Positions 25,925-34,796 are shown, counted from the first letter of the stretch. The stretch: DNA of 64,000 bases from Streptomyces sp. AP-93 (GCF_022808175.1 NZ_JALGBX010000004.1:331446-395445), one strand, 5' to 3'. Notes: generated by a model from the letters alone, not told the origin. Program-made: numbers and translations.

Positions 25925-25937
25925 TTGTTCCTGCATA
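25923..25937. repeat. Left terminal repeat and core of the element
   Basis: GCTTGTTCCTGCATA matches 11 of 15 positions with the complement of 47713-47727. The core TGTTCC occupies 25926-25931. Confidence 0.65.
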
Positions 25938-25964
25938 ACGACGGTGTTGCTTTCTGCTCGTCGG

Positions 25965-25979
25965 GGCTGGTGACCAGCC
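25965..25979. promoter_or_regulatory. Palindrome upstream of the recombinase operon
   Basis: GGCTGGTGACCAGCC, a 7-bp inverted repeat around one base, lies 47 bp before the first recombinase start and 28 bp from the element end. It may be an operator or an accessory recombinase site. Confidence 0.4.
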
Positions 25980-26025
25980 GATTTGCGCTTTGCAGTGTGC
26001 CGGGTTGCGTTGATAGTCATCGGTC

Positions 26026-27486
26026 ATGCATCAAGTGATCTACTCACCGGCAGAGTGGGAGTCCTGGGGACTCGCGTTCAGGCCAGCTATCCCTGAGGGC
26101 ATGCCCCTGCTGTTCGACGACGACCTGCTCTTCGAGGACAGCAACGGCAGACGACCCGCTGTCGTTATCAACCGATGGGCCTGTGAGCTTCCGACCAACG
26201 GTGTTCCGGCGCCGAAGTCGTGGCCGTACTACGTCCGCACGATCCGGGAGTGGCTGGAGTTCATATCCGAACGCGGAGTCTCCTTGTTCGACACCCGCAC
26301 GCGCCTGAAGGCCGTGCTTGGGAGCTACTCGGTGTACCGGGCCCGCGGGCCGATCAAGCATCGCTTCGCGGCGTCTACCTGGAATCAGAACATCGGCATC
26401 CTGGCCGGGTTCTACAAGTGGGCCGTTGGCGAGGGGCTGGCCGAAGCTGAGCCGTTCACGTACCGGCAGGGGGTGTCGACCTTCGCCGGCCACATGAGGA
26501 AGGGGTTGGTCAACCAGGCGCGCCGTCGGCAGGCCAAGCCACACGTGACGATCAAGTACCTCGACGAAGGCTTCTCTGATCTGTTCTTGAAAGGGCTGGC
26601 CGGTCTTGATCCGGATGGGGAGCGTGACCTTGCCTACCGCGGCCGGGAGCTGACACGTAGCGCCGCTGTGGGCCGCATGGTCCTCTCGAGCGGTCTGCGC
26701 AGCCAGGAGTTCACCTATTTGCTCGTCAGCGAGGTGCCGGCGCTTCCGTCACGACGCAGCGCGGTGCCGGTGTCGTTTCCCGTCCCTGAAGGGGTGACCA
26801 AGGGGAGCAAGTTCCGAGAGACGTGGATCGACTACGACGCTCTGGCCGAGCTGTGGTCCTACATCGAACTCGATCGGGTAGCGGCGACCATGGGTTCCTC
26901 GTGGCGTCCGCCGGCCCGGTGGGGGGAACCGCTGATCGTGTCGGAGGCCGGCCATCTCGGCGGGCGGGTGAACGGCCGCAGGGTGCGATGGGCAGCTCTC
27001 GGTCCCGCTGAGCGGCGGCGCCTCGTGGCCCCGAACGGGGGCTCGATGCTCCTGTCGGTCTGGGGGACGGGCGCCCCGTTCACCGCCTGGTCTACCGTTT
27101 TCGCGCGTACTGCGGACCGGATCCGTGAGCGGTACGAGCCGAGATTCCCGCACGTTGCGCCGCATCGGCTCCGGCATTCCATGGCCATGCAGACCATGGC
27201 ACGGCTGGTGCGCGGCTACTACGAGCAGGCTGCCCGTCAGGTACGGGACACCGGTGACGATGCGGCCCTGGCGCACTACCTGCGCACCACGGAACCGTTG
27301 CTCATCCTGCGTGACCTGTTGGGCCATGAGAGCTCCGTGACCACGGAAGCCTATCTGCACCGTCTCGACGTGCTGCGGCTGTTCGAGTCCCTGTACCAGC
27401 GCGTCGGCGAAGAGTACGGACTGCTCGACGACGAGGCCAGCTCGCAGTTGGCGGCCGAGTTCGCCAGCGAATTGGAGCTGGTCTGA
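26026..27486 (+). CDS. Tyrosine recombinase A of the element
   Basis: A 486-residue site-specific recombinase. The catalytic domain carries Arg225 in SSGLRSQEF, the box HVAPHRLRHSMAMQTMAR with the His-x-x-Arg-His arrangement, and the nucleophile Tyr443 in LLGHESSVTTEAYLHRLD. A core-binding domain with FYKWAVGEGLAEAEPF precedes it. Its stop overlaps the next start (TGATG). Base composition is visibly less GC-rich than the flanking operon genes, in keeping with acquisition. It should act together with the next two recombinases in insertion and excision. Confidence 0.88.
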   Translation: MHQVIYSPAEWESWGLAFRPAIPEGMPLLFDDDLLFEDSNGRRPAVVINRWACELPTNGVPAPKSWPYYVRTIREWLEFISERGVSLFDTRTRLKAVLGSYSVYRARGPIKHRFAASTWNQNIGILAGFYKWAVGEGLAEAEPFTYRQGVSTFAGHMRKGLVNQARRRQAKPHVTIKYLDEGFSDLFLKGLAGLDPDGERDLAYRGRELTRSAAVGRMVLSSGLRSQEFTYLLVSEVPALPSRRSAVPVSFPVPEGVTKGSKFRETWIDYDALAELWSYIELDRVAATMGSSWRPPARWGEPLIVSEAGHLGGRVNGRRVRWAALGPAERRRLVAPNGGSMLLSVWGTGAPFTAWSTVFARTADRIRERYEPRFPHVAPHRLRHSMAMQTMARLVRGYYEQAARQVRDTGDDAALAHYLRTTEPLLILRDLLGHESSVTTEAYLHRLDVLRLFESLYQRVGEEYGLLDDEASSQLAAEFASELELV

Positions 27487-29261
27487 TGCCGGCGACCGTC
27501 ACCCTCGAACCTCTCGGACTGCACTGCATTTTCAGTGACGGCTCGGAGATCCATCGGCCCATAGGCGCGCGAAAGGCGATCCGAAACCCGCTGTTGGTAC
27601 GGACTCTTCTGGAAGGGGCCACGGACCTGGTTCATCCCCACGGACGAGTGAACAGCGCCGACTCCGTCAGCATGCATTTCACGGCAATCCGGCAGCTCGA
27701 CACCTGGCTGGCCGACGCCGGATTCACCGGTTCGGCATCCGCCCTGACCCGCTCGGCCCTGGCCCAGTACTGGATGAGTGGGGTGCGGGGCTCTCTGGAG
27801 AGTGCCCAGAAGGCGATGCTTCGGTGCGCTGACGACCAGCAACACCTGCTGGCGCCTGATGTCCGCGCGCTGGTCGATGGCCGCCTGTTCAACACGAACA
27901 AGCGCCACGATCCTCACCAGCCGTACACGGAGACAGAGTGGGCACGGCTGATCCGCACCTGCCGCGATGAGGTCGATTCGGCATACCGCGCGTTCCGCTC
28001 GGCCCGTGACCAGGCCGCCGCGCCCAACGGACACCGTGAGTCTCTTCGCACCCGGCCCGTTCATCACTGGCTGGTCCTCCACCACGGCCCCGAGCCCCTG
28101 GTGAAGGAGATAGGCGGAGACCAGTGGCCCTTCCGCGCGCGCTACGGCATGGGCCTGCGCGCCGTGCTCGATCCCCTGATACCACCGCTGGACGTGATCA
28201 TCGCCTACCGGCTGCTGTTCGGTGCCTACACCGGAGTGGTGCCGGACGGGATCGCGGACCTGGGCGTCGGTGACCTCGACTGGGCCGGCGACGCGGAGAT
28301 CCTCCTGAGCTACGTCAAGGGCCGCACCGCCGCGGAGAGCCTGACCCTGTCGCGGCAGGCTACCCGGCTGCTGGAGCAGTGGCTGGATCACTCGTCGGTG
28401 GCGCGCGGCTTCGCTCCCGATGGCCTGCGGGACGAACTGTGGGTGCGGTTCACTCCCGGCGGTACAAGGAAGGGAGAGCGCTGGATGTCGACGTCTCCCA
28501 CGCAGCTCTCGATCTCGGAGTGGATCAAGAGACGGCAGGCCACAGATGAGCAGGGGCTGCCGCTGCAGATGACCGGCGACGACGGGAAGCCCCTGCGCCT
28601 GCATCTACACCGCATCCGCACAACGCACCACGCGCTCAGGGACCGATCCCACTGGCGCGGTAGCCGGCGCGCCACGCTGGATCCGAACCGGTCGCCCGCT
28701 GTCGAAGGCGATCACTATCTGACGAACACCACACCAGCGCAGACCGTCGAAGTCGAGGACATCATCGCCCAGGCGCAGGGTGATCTGGTGCGGCGGGCCC
28801 AGCCACCGGTGGTGCTGGCCACCGGCGAGGTCACCGAGCTGGTCCGCGACTACCCCCAGCATGTCGCCCGGCTCGGCCTGGACGACACCGCGCTGGCCCA
28901 GTTGCTGTCCGGCGAGCGGGACGTGTTCACGGCGGCGTGCGGGGACCAGCTCTCGGGCCTGCACGGCCCGAAGGGCCAGCCCTGCCCCGCCCGGCCCTGG
29001 GTGTGCCTACTGTGTCCGCTCGCTCTGTTCACCCCACGCCACCTGCCGAACCTGATGAGGCTGCGGGGCTTCTTCTCACGCCAGTGGCAGCAGATGACCA
29101 CGAATGAGTTCATGCCCGTCTTCGGCCCCTACGCCCACCGCCTCGACGTCATCCTCGCCCCAGGCATCCACTTCACCGAACGCGCCCTCCAGGCCGCCGC
29201 GGCCGAGACCCCCGATACCGACGACGAGCTCCCCCTGCGCCCCGAGGAGCGCACCGCATGA
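27486..29261 (+). CDS. Tyrosine recombinase B of the element (atypical active site)
   Basis: A 591-residue protein that fills the middle position of the trio. The C-terminal half aligns in order with a recombinase catalytic domain. However, the segment that normally carries the first catalytic Arg reads GAYTGVVPDGIADLGV with no Arg, and the second box is HLHRIRTTHHALRD. A Tyr in SPAVEGDHYLTNT sits near where the nucleophile is expected. Two or three Cys in a CPARPWVCLLCPLALF segment suggest a metal-binding knuckle. It may be structural or regulatory rather than catalytic. It overlaps both neighbours by 1 and 4 bp. Confidence 0.78.
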   Translation: MPATVTLEPLGLHCIFSDGSEIHRPIGARKAIRNPLLVRTLLEGATDLVHPHGRVNSADSVSMHFTAIRQLDTWLADAGFTGSASALTRSALAQYWMSGVRGSLESAQKAMLRCADDQQHLLAPDVRALVDGRLFNTNKRHDPHQPYTETEWARLIRTCRDEVDSAYRAFRSARDQAAAPNGHRESLRTRPVHHWLVLHHGPEPLVKEIGGDQWPFRARYGMGLRAVLDPLIPPLDVIIAYRLLFGAYTGVVPDGIADLGVGDLDWAGDAEILLSYVKGRTAAESLTLSRQATRLLEQWLDHSSVARGFAPDGLRDELWVRFTPGGTRKGERWMSTSPTQLSISEWIKRRQATDEQGLPLQMTGDDGKPLRLHLHRIRTTHHALRDRSHWRGSRRATLDPNRSPAVEGDHYLTNTTPAQTVEVEDIIAQAQGDLVRRAQPPVVLATGEVTELVRDYPQHVARLGLDDTALAQLLSGERDVFTAACGDQLSGLHGPKGQPCPARPWVCLLCPLALFTPRHLPNLMRLRGFFSRQWQQMTTNEFMPVFGPYAHRLDVILAPGIHFTERALQAAAAETPDTDDELPLRPEERTA

Positions 29262-31432
29262 CCAAGATCCCGGCCGCATTCACCGGCGCCGCCCACTTCG
29301 CCGTCTCCGTCCTCGCAGGCGAGGACGTCTGCGCCGCCGCCGGCCTCCCCGTCAAGCCGGGTGCTCCGCGCCCGACATTTGACGAACATGTCTGGGAGTT
29401 CACCGGCATCATCGGGCTGCCTCGCTATCTGGCACGCAGCTCGCAGATCCTGTTCTTCACCGAGATCCTCAACCCTCTGTGGTGGAACGTGGCGAAGGAG
29501 TTCGTCTTCGCCCGCCTCGCGCCCGAGCACCCGTCGGTGCGGGAGCTGCCGCACGCGTACCGGACTCCCGTACTGATCGCGACAGTCCACGGGCGCCTCA
29601 CGAAGCTGACGGAGTGGCTTAACTGGTTGACCGAGCAGGGCGTCGAGAGCCTGAGCGAGGTCACCCAGCAGCACTGCGACGCCTACCTGGAGCTGCGTAA
29701 GAAGGTCCGCGACAAGCACGGAGTCGTCATCCGGGACAGCAGTACCGGATACCGCATGGGCATGGTTGCGGTGATCCAGGAGCTCGCCTACTACACGGAG
29801 CTGTTCTCCACCGATGCCTACGCGCCTGGCTTCCGTCCCTGGGGGCAGCGCACGGCATACGCGGTGGCCGGAGTCGTCAAGCAGTCGGGGAACAAAACGC
29901 CGGCGCTGCGTGATGAGGTGTTCCAGCCGCTCGTCGCCGCGGCCCTGTACGTGGTGGAGGTCCTCGGCCCGCATGTCATTGAGCTCCACGAGCAGTTGCA
30001 GGCCATGTTCTCCGACCGGCCGGGTCGCCACAGTGGGCGGCACTGGAACGTGGAGGTTCCCCGCGCTATCGCCCGTCATGTCGAGGAGGGCGAACCCTTC
30101 GATATCGCGCTGGACCACGTGATCACCCAGCGCCTTGCTGACGGTTGGTCCCCACAGGACCCGCTGCTTCGTGTCAACCTGATCACCCTCGCCCATGAGA
30201 CCGGTCGCCATGCCTTTCAACTGAAGTGGCTGTCTGCCCTGCGCTCCCAGATCGAGGACGCGGTGGCCACCGTCGGTCTGGAGAAGAGGTGGGCACGCCG
30301 GGCGGCGCCAGTGGCTCGCGCCGATGGCCGCGGAGAGGCGCCGTGGGCCTTGCCCCTGAACACCTACGAGGCCCGCGGGCACATTTCCAGGGCGCTCACG
30401 GCGTGCGTGATCGCGCTGGGCGTCCTCACCGGGATGCGATTCAGCGAGCTGACCGAGCTGCCCCTGGACTGCCGGCTCCCGCCCGAGGAGAGCGGCGAGG
30501 GCCGCGTCCGCTACCGATTGAAGAGCAAGATCGTCAAAGGGCGGGGGCTGGGCGGTCAGTGGGACGAGTGGGTGACCATCAAAGAGGCATACAACACCGC
30601 TGGCGTCGCCGCCGCGCTCGCCGATCCAGCTCGCCAGAGCGGCCACCTATTCAAGAAGTTCACGTTCGGCACCCCTTACGATGCGTTCCTGTCATGGGTG
30701 AACGGCCCGGAGGGGCGGCGGCTCGGACTCGCGCCGATCCCGGAGGAACCCGTCAACCTGCGGATGCTCCGGCGGACTCTCGCGGTGGAGATGGCACACC
30801 GGCCCGGGGGCCTGCTCGCGGCGAAGATCCACCTCAAGCACATCTCCGTGGTCACCACGGAGGGCTACGCGAACCGGCCCGGCGGAGCCCAGTCCGTCCT
30901 GCTGGCCGAGTTCGGGCGCGAAGAGCGCGAGCACAAAATGAGTGTCACCCTCGCCGCCTACCAGGACTACAAGAACGGTATACGACCGGCCGGACCCGGG
31001 GCGAAGGACCTCACCGACTTCTTCGAGTCCGTCGACGGCACCGTCGGTCAGCCGGGGGCGCCGAACGTCAAGCGGAGCGAACAGGAGGTGATGAACCTGC
31101 TCGCCAAGCGGGCCGGCATGCTGCACCTTGGGCAGGCGAACCACTGCTGGTTCCTCGACCCGTCCAAGGCACTATGCCTCAAGCTCGCGGGCCGCAGCGC
31201 CAGCGACGCGACGGCACCCCTGATCGGGTTGTGTGACTCCGCCCGCTGCCCGCAGGCCACGCACCACGCCGACCACCGTCCGGTGTGGGCCGCGAGCGCC
31301 CAGAACAAGAAGGTCTTCATCGCCACCATCGGCCGGGCGCAGAACACCGAGAAGGCACGTCTTGCCGCCGACCTCACACGCGACGAGCGGGTGCTGTCCG
31401 AGATCGATGCCGCCGCCGGAACGGGAGCATGA
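29258..31432 (+). CDS. Tyrosine recombinase C of the element
   Basis: A 724-residue recombinase. The catalytic domain has Arg394 in GVLTGMRFSELTEL, a second Arg box NLRMLRRTLAVEMAH, and the nucleophile Tyr537 in HLKHISVVTTEGYANRPGG. About 190 residues follow the Tyr and include several Cys and His (NHCWFLDPSKALCL, CDSARCPQATHHADH), a probable zinc-binding tail. The large size and C-terminal Cys-rich extension match the longest recombinase of Tn554-like trios. The start overlaps recombinase B by 4 bp. Confidence 0.87.
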   Translation: MTKIPAAFTGAAHFAVSVLAGEDVCAAAGLPVKPGAPRPTFDEHVWEFTGIIGLPRYLARSSQILFFTEILNPLWWNVAKEFVFARLAPEHPSVRELPHAYRTPVLIATVHGRLTKLTEWLNWLTEQGVESLSEVTQQHCDAYLELRKKVRDKHGVVIRDSSTGYRMGMVAVIQELAYYTELFSTDAYAPGFRPWGQRTAYAVAGVVKQSGNKTPALRDEVFQPLVAAALYVVEVLGPHVIELHEQLQAMFSDRPGRHSGRHWNVEVPRAIARHVEEGEPFDIALDHVITQRLADGWSPQDPLLRVNLITLAHETGRHAFQLKWLSALRSQIEDAVATVGLEKRWARRAAPVARADGRGEAPWALPLNTYEARGHISRALTACVIALGVLTGMRFSELTELPLDCRLPPEESGEGRVRYRLKSKIVKGRGLGGQWDEWVTIKEAYNTAGVAAALADPARQSGHLFKKFTFGTPYDAFLSWVNGPEGRRLGLAPIPEEPVNLRMLRRTLAVEMAHRPGGLLAAKIHLKHISVVTTEGYANRPGGAQSVLLAEFGREEREHKMSVTLAAYQDYKNGIRPAGPGAKDLTDFFESVDGTVGQPGAPNVKRSEQEVMNLLAKRAGMLHLGQANHCWFLDPSKALCLKLAGRSASDATAPLIGLCDSARCPQATHHADHRPVWAASAQNKKVFIATIGRAQNTEKARLAADLTRDERVLSEIDAAAGTGA

Positions 31433-31433
31433 C

Positions 31434-31913
31434 ATGGCCCGCATCACCGATGAGACCCGCCAGAGCAACGAAGCAGCGATCCGCGCCGTCATGGAGCGGC
31501 TCCTGGCGGGCGACGTGCCCGAAGGCAGGAAGTGCGACATCAAGACCCTGGCCATCTTGTCCGGGGTATCCCGCACCGGCTTCTACCCAAAGAAGACCCG
31601 GGACGACTCTCCGCGGCCTGGCCCGTACCAGCACCTCGCCGAGGAGTTCGAACGGCGACTTGCCTCTCTGCGGGAGGTCGGCGAGATCGTCGACCCACGG
31701 GCCGCGCAGATCGAACGGCTCAAGGCCCAGGTCGCCGATCTCAAGGATCGGGTCACCAAACGGGACGACACCCTGGCGGAGCTCAACGCGTTCAAGACGA
31801 TCGCCCTCTCGCGACTCGCGGCCCAGCACGCCGAGATCACGCGGCTGAGGGAACAGGCGGCCGCCCTCGGTAACGTCCGCCGCCTTCCTGCTGCCCGCGG
31901 AGACCTCAGGTGA
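31434..31913 (+). CDS. Small coiled-coil protein of the recombinase operon (TnpC/GinD position, DUF6262-like)
   Basis: A 159-residue protein whose ATG lies one base after the recombinase C stop. The N-terminal half has a short helix-turn-helix-like region (DIKTLAILSGVSRTGFYPK). The C-terminal half is a long coiled coil (AQIERLKAQVADLKDRVTKR, LRLAAQ-type heptads through ITRLREQAAAL). A protein of this size and plan closes the operon in Tn554 (TnpC) and GInts. It probably helps orient or couple recombination; this is known only for Tn554 TnpC. Confidence 0.75.
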   Translation: MARITDETRQSNEAAIRAVMERLLAGDVPEGRKCDIKTLAILSGVSRTGFYPKKTRDDSPRPGPYQHLAEEFERRLASLREVGEIVDPRAAQIERLKAQVADLKDRVTKRDDTLAELNAFKTIALSRLAAQHAEITRLREQAAALGNVRRLPAARGDLR

Positions 31914-31930
31914 AATTCAGAGCTCGCAGA

Positions 31931-32200
31931 TCAGCAGCTCGCCGCCCGGCCGATGGCGGACACCTCCCGGTAGAGCCGCATCGAGCTGGTGCAGCCCGTC
32001 TGGAAGCGGTGCGGGCACCCGGCGTTGAACCCCAGTGCCGACCTCCGCTGCCTGCCCCGGTGCCACTGAAGGCTGAACAGGTCGCTCAGGGCCGAGTTTC
32101 CTGCCGAGTCCTGGAGCAGGGCCTGCTTGGTCGAGGGGGCAAGGTCTTGCGGGACCTGGTAGCTGGACTGTCCCCACCCGACCGGGGTGTTCGAGAACAA
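31931..32200 (-). CDS. Uncharacterised small protein, possibly the end of a longer open frame
   Basis: The minus-strand frame reads like real protein (FSNTPVGWGQSSYQVPQDLA, NSALSDLFSLQWHRGRQRR, SSMRLYREVSAIGRA), with Trp, Tyr and His contents unlike a shadow frame. A TTG at 32200 is the only start the frame offers. Coding-like sequence extends upstream in the same frame to the TGA at 32312-32314 that ends the resolvase-like gene. It may be a gene started by a rare codon or the detached C-terminus of that gene. I do not recognise the family. It converges on the coiled-coil gene. Confidence 0.4.
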   Translation of the reverse strand: MFSNTPVGWGQSSYQVPQDLAPSTKQALLQDSAGNSALSDLFSLQWHRGRQRRSALGFNAGCPHRFQTGCTSSMRLYREVSAIGRAASC

Positions 32201-32311
32201 CTCCCGATCCGGTCGTCCGTCGATACGCAGAGTCCGAGTCAGTGACGACCGGGTGGGGTCAGCCTTGCCAGGACCAGTGCTGGCCCAGGGCTGGTCTGTG
32301 GTGAACGTTCG

Positions 32312-32995
32312 TCAGGTCTGGTAGCGGTTCCGCCATCGGGTGCCGGCATCGGAGGTGCCGAGCTGGACCAGCTTCAGGGACCGAGAAGGTTGTGTTGAAA
32401 CCGGGCGCGAGCTGTCCCAGGCGGCCACGAGCTGGGGCTGGGGCCACCAGATGTCCCTGCGGCTCGGCAGCTGAACGACTTGGGTCCCGGCTCCATGGAG
32501 GAAGTCGATGACGGCGTCTGCTGCTCGGTCGTTGAGCGAGAAGACCCACGATCCGGGGACCAGCACTGTCTCGATGTGGCCCTGTGCTGCGCGCGCGAGG
32601 AGCAGTCGAAGCTGGGGCTGTACGGTCCGGGAGGAGACGCCGTTGTCCAGGAATACCGCGGGGGCGGGGAGGACGAGTCGGTCGGCGTGTGCCTTGAGTG
32701 CGTGCAGGTGCGGCGCCATGTGCGCGCTGTCGTAGGGGTAGCAGCGAAGGTAGACCGCAGTACCCCCGCATGTCCGGTCTTCTTTCACGGTGGTCGGCTT
32801 GGCGGTGCGGGTGTGGGTCGGGAGCGTGTGTCCTTGAGGGGGCACGGGGCGGTTTGTGATTCCTCCTGTACGCGAGTTCGCAGTTGCTGTGGCAGCGGTT
32901 TCGGCCGTGATCCATCGGAGGGGGATCTGACTGTTCATTGGACTGAACCATTCGTCGGATTCCTGGAGTCCTGTCAGTGACCTGCCTGACGTCAT
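32312..32995 (-). CDS. Resolvase-fold protein without recognisable catalytic Ser
   Basis: A protein of up to 227 residues. The core from about residue 80 (AVYLRCYPYDSAHMAPHLHA) resembles the start of serine-recombinase N-terminal domains, as does the spacing to FLDNGVSSRTVQPQLRLLLA and VLVPGSWVFSLNDRAAD. The catalytic Ser of the YxRVS motif is replaced by Tyr-Pro-Tyr, so it is probably not a recombinase; similar proteins are frequent in streptomycetes. The Met at 32995 is the longest start, and 32938 (MNSQIPLRW) is a good alternative. The TGA is followed in frame by further coding-like sequence. Confidence 0.55.
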   Translation of the reverse strand: MTSGRSLTGLQESDEWFSPMNSQIPLRWITAETAATATANSRTGGITNRPVPPQGHTLPTHTRTAKPTTVKEDRTCGGTAVYLRCYPYDSAHMAPHLHALKAHADRLVLPAPAVFLDNGVSSRTVQPQLRLLLARAAQGHIETVLVPGSWVFSLNDRAADAVIDFLHGAGTQVVQLPSRRDIWWPQPQLVAAWDSSRPVSTQPSRSLKLVQLGTSDAGTRWRNRYQT

Positions 32996-33089
32996 GAGGG
33001 TTGCGGCGGCAAGCGATGGCGTGTGTGAAACGGCGCGATCGTCGGTACCTACCCTGGGTTTCCATCGGCGCCGGTGACCGCTGTGCCGG

Positions 33090-34061
33090 CTAGTTCCAGG
33101 GAAGCCGGGACCTGTGGGACCAGTAGGTCTGAGGGGTCTCGGCCATGCCCGAGAGCTGGGTGAGCTGGTCGGGACTGAGACTCAGCTCGGTTGCCAGCAG
33201 GTTGGCGGTGAGGTGGTGGGTCGTGGCGGCCCCGGAGAGGACGATGCGGGCCCAGGGCTGGTGGAGTGCCGCGGCCAGGGCGACGGCGTCGCACGGAGCG
33301 TTCGTCGCCTCCGTGAGCGATGCGAGGACCGGATGGACGGGCCGCGGCTGGGCCAGGCGGCCGTTGGCAAGGGCCTCCTTGACGATGACGGTCAGACCGG
33401 CTTCGTGAGCTTCGGCCAGGGCCGGCCCGGCGGAGGTCTCCAGTAGGTTCCAGGTCGCCTGCACGCTGCGGAAGAGCGGTCGGCCGTCGACGGTGAGATC
33501 CAGGGCGGCGCGGATGGCGTCGCGCTGGCCGGGGCCGCTCGTCGTCAGGCCCACGGTGACGCCCGCGGTCGCGAGCGCGGCGAGCCGGCGATGCAGGGCC
33601 GTATCGGTGAGGGCCGGGCTGTCGGGGGTGACCGAGTGGACCTGGTAGAGGTCCAGGCGGCTACCGAGCCACGACCGGGTCTCGGCGACCTGCCGGTCGT
33701 AGGAGCGGACGCTGTGGTCCTTGACCTCGGGGACCGGGGCGTGGGTGTTCCACGATCCGGTGTAGGCGTAGCCCCACTTGCTGGCCACGAGCAGGCTCCG
33801 CGAGGGCCTGCGGCTGGCGAGCCAGTTGGAGAGGAACTCCTCGGCGTGGCCGTAGGAGCGGGCGGTGTCGACGTAGCGGATCCCGCGGGCGTGGGCCAGG
33901 TCGAGGAGCTCGTACGTGCGCCGGCGCATCGTGGCGAAGGTGCGTGCGGCCGGCAGGTCGCGTTCGCGTCCGAGGGTGATGTAGCCGGGCCGGCCGACTG
34001 CGGCCAGGCCCAGCCCCATCCGTTCGACCGGCGACTGGGGGCGTGCGGGAGGTACGGGCAT
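33090..34061 (-). CDS. Aldo/keto reductase
   Basis: A 323-residue NADP(H)-dependent oxidoreductase with the AKR tetrad: Asp in RYVDTARSYGHAE, Tyr in the same motif, Lys in VASKWGYAY, and His in LYQVHSVTPDS. The C-terminal region, VLSGAATTHHLTANL, matches the cofactor-phosphate loop. It follows the HPr gene by 42 bp on the same strand and likely belongs to the dhaM-hpr unit. A role in interconverting glyceraldehyde, dihydroxyacetone or methylglyoxal with glycerol would suit its neighbours; that is an inference. Confidence 0.85.
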   Translation of the reverse strand: MPVPPARPQSPVERMGLGLAAVGRPGYITLGRERDLPAARTFATMRRRTYELLDLAHARGIRYVDTARSYGHAEEFLSNWLASRRPSRSLLVASKWGYAYTGSWNTHAPVPEVKDHSVRSYDRQVAETRSWLGSRLDLYQVHSVTPDSPALTDTALHRRLAALATAGVTVGLTTSGPGQRDAIRAALDLTVDGRPLFRSVQATWNLLETSAGPALAEAHEAGLTVIVKEALANGRLAQPRPVHPVLASLTEATNAPCDAVALAAALHQPWARIVLSGAATTHHLTANLLATELSLSPDQLTQLSGMAETPQTYWSHRSRLPWN

Positions 34062-34103
34062 GACCGGCGGCTCTTCCGGTGGGGTGGCGGGCTGGGCGTG
34101 GTG

Positions 34104-34388
34104 CTATTCGGCGTTGGCGAGGATGTCGGCCAGCGCGGTGACGGCCTCGTGCGCGTCGGGGCCCTCGGCGCGCACGGTCACGGTGCTTCCAGCGGTGGCG
34201 CCGAGGCCCATCACGGCGAGGACGCCGGTCGGGTTGACCGTCCTGTCGCCGTAATCGAGTCGTACGGAGCTGGCGAAGCCCGCGGCCGCCCGGGCGAGCT
34301 TGCCCGCGGGGCGGGCGTGCAGGTTGGCGGGCAGGACGACGGCGATCTCGTGGTTCGTCGGGGCAGTGGTCTCAGAACTTGACTGCAT
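34104..34388 (-). CDS. HPr phosphocarrier protein
   Basis: A 94-residue PTS phosphocarrier. The active-site His24 lies in VLPANLHARPAGKLARAAA, the LHARP signature. The regulatory Ser46 position of Firmicute HPr reads Thr here (VNPTGVLAVMGLGATAGST), as expected where no HPr kinase is used. It takes phosphate from the EI encoded at 38470 and passes it to DhaM. Its start lies inside dhaM (17-bp overlap). Having a dedicated HPr in the dihydroxyacetone operon makes the system independent of the housekeeping ptsH. Confidence 0.9.
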   Translation of the reverse strand: MQSSSETTAPTNHEIAVVLPANLHARPAGKLARAAAGFASSVRLDYGDRTVNPTGVLAVMGLGATAGSTVTVRAEGPDAHEAVTALADILANAE

Positions 34389-34767
34389 GGCGAGCCTCCT
34401 TGGCTGCATTGGAAACCGTCTCCAGGTCGCCCCCGGACGCGGCGGTGACCACGGCCGCGACGGCTCCCTCGACGAAGGGCGCGTCGACGATAAGTACGTC
34501 GGTGCGGGGGTGGTCTTCCAGGACGGTCTTGGTGGTGAGGACGGAACTGCCGAGGTCGGGGAGTACGACGACGCCCGCTCCGCGGTCCGCTTCCTGGATC
34601 GCGGCGAGGACCAGGTCGTAGCTGGTGCCGATCCGGCCATCCTCGGTGCCTCCGGCGGTGGCGATGGGGACGTCATCCGAGCCGAGCTGCCCGAGCAGTA
34701 GGCGAAGGCCCGCCGCGAGCTCGGCGCTGTGTGAGACGAGTACGATGCCGACAGGTGTGGTGCTCAT
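34372..34767 (-). CDS. dhaM: Dihydroxyacetone kinase phosphotransfer subunit DhaM (EIIA domain only)
   Basis: A 131-residue EIIA-Man-type domain. The phosphorylated His13 is in IVLVSHSAELAAGLRLLLGQ. DhaM rephosphorylates the ADP bound to DhaL in PEP-dependent dihydroxyacetone kinases. In Escherichia coli DhaM is fused to HPr- and EI-like domains; here these are three separate genes. The Met at 34767 was preferred over an upstream Met (34779) because the family sequence begins MSTTPVGIVLVS. It is divergent from the IclR gene with only 57 bp between starts. Confidence 0.9.
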   Translation of the reverse strand: MSTTPVGIVLVSHSAELAAGLRLLLGQLGSDDVPIATAGGTEDGRIGTSYDLVLAAIQEADRGAGVVVLPDLGSSVLTTKTVLEDHPRTDVLIVDAPFVEGAVAAVVTAASGGDLETVSNAAKEARHAVKF

Positions 34768-34796
34768 GAACAATGACACTAATTCTCGAAACGCGA

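Noticed and set aside
25274-25938. Permease as a complete short gene ending in LVPA
   Set aside because: The family continues for about 65 residues, and that exact continuation exists at 47729.
23901-26027. Long minus-strand frames across the ABC transporter genes
   Set aside because: They run antisense to genuine binding-protein and permease genes and contain only low-complexity sequence.
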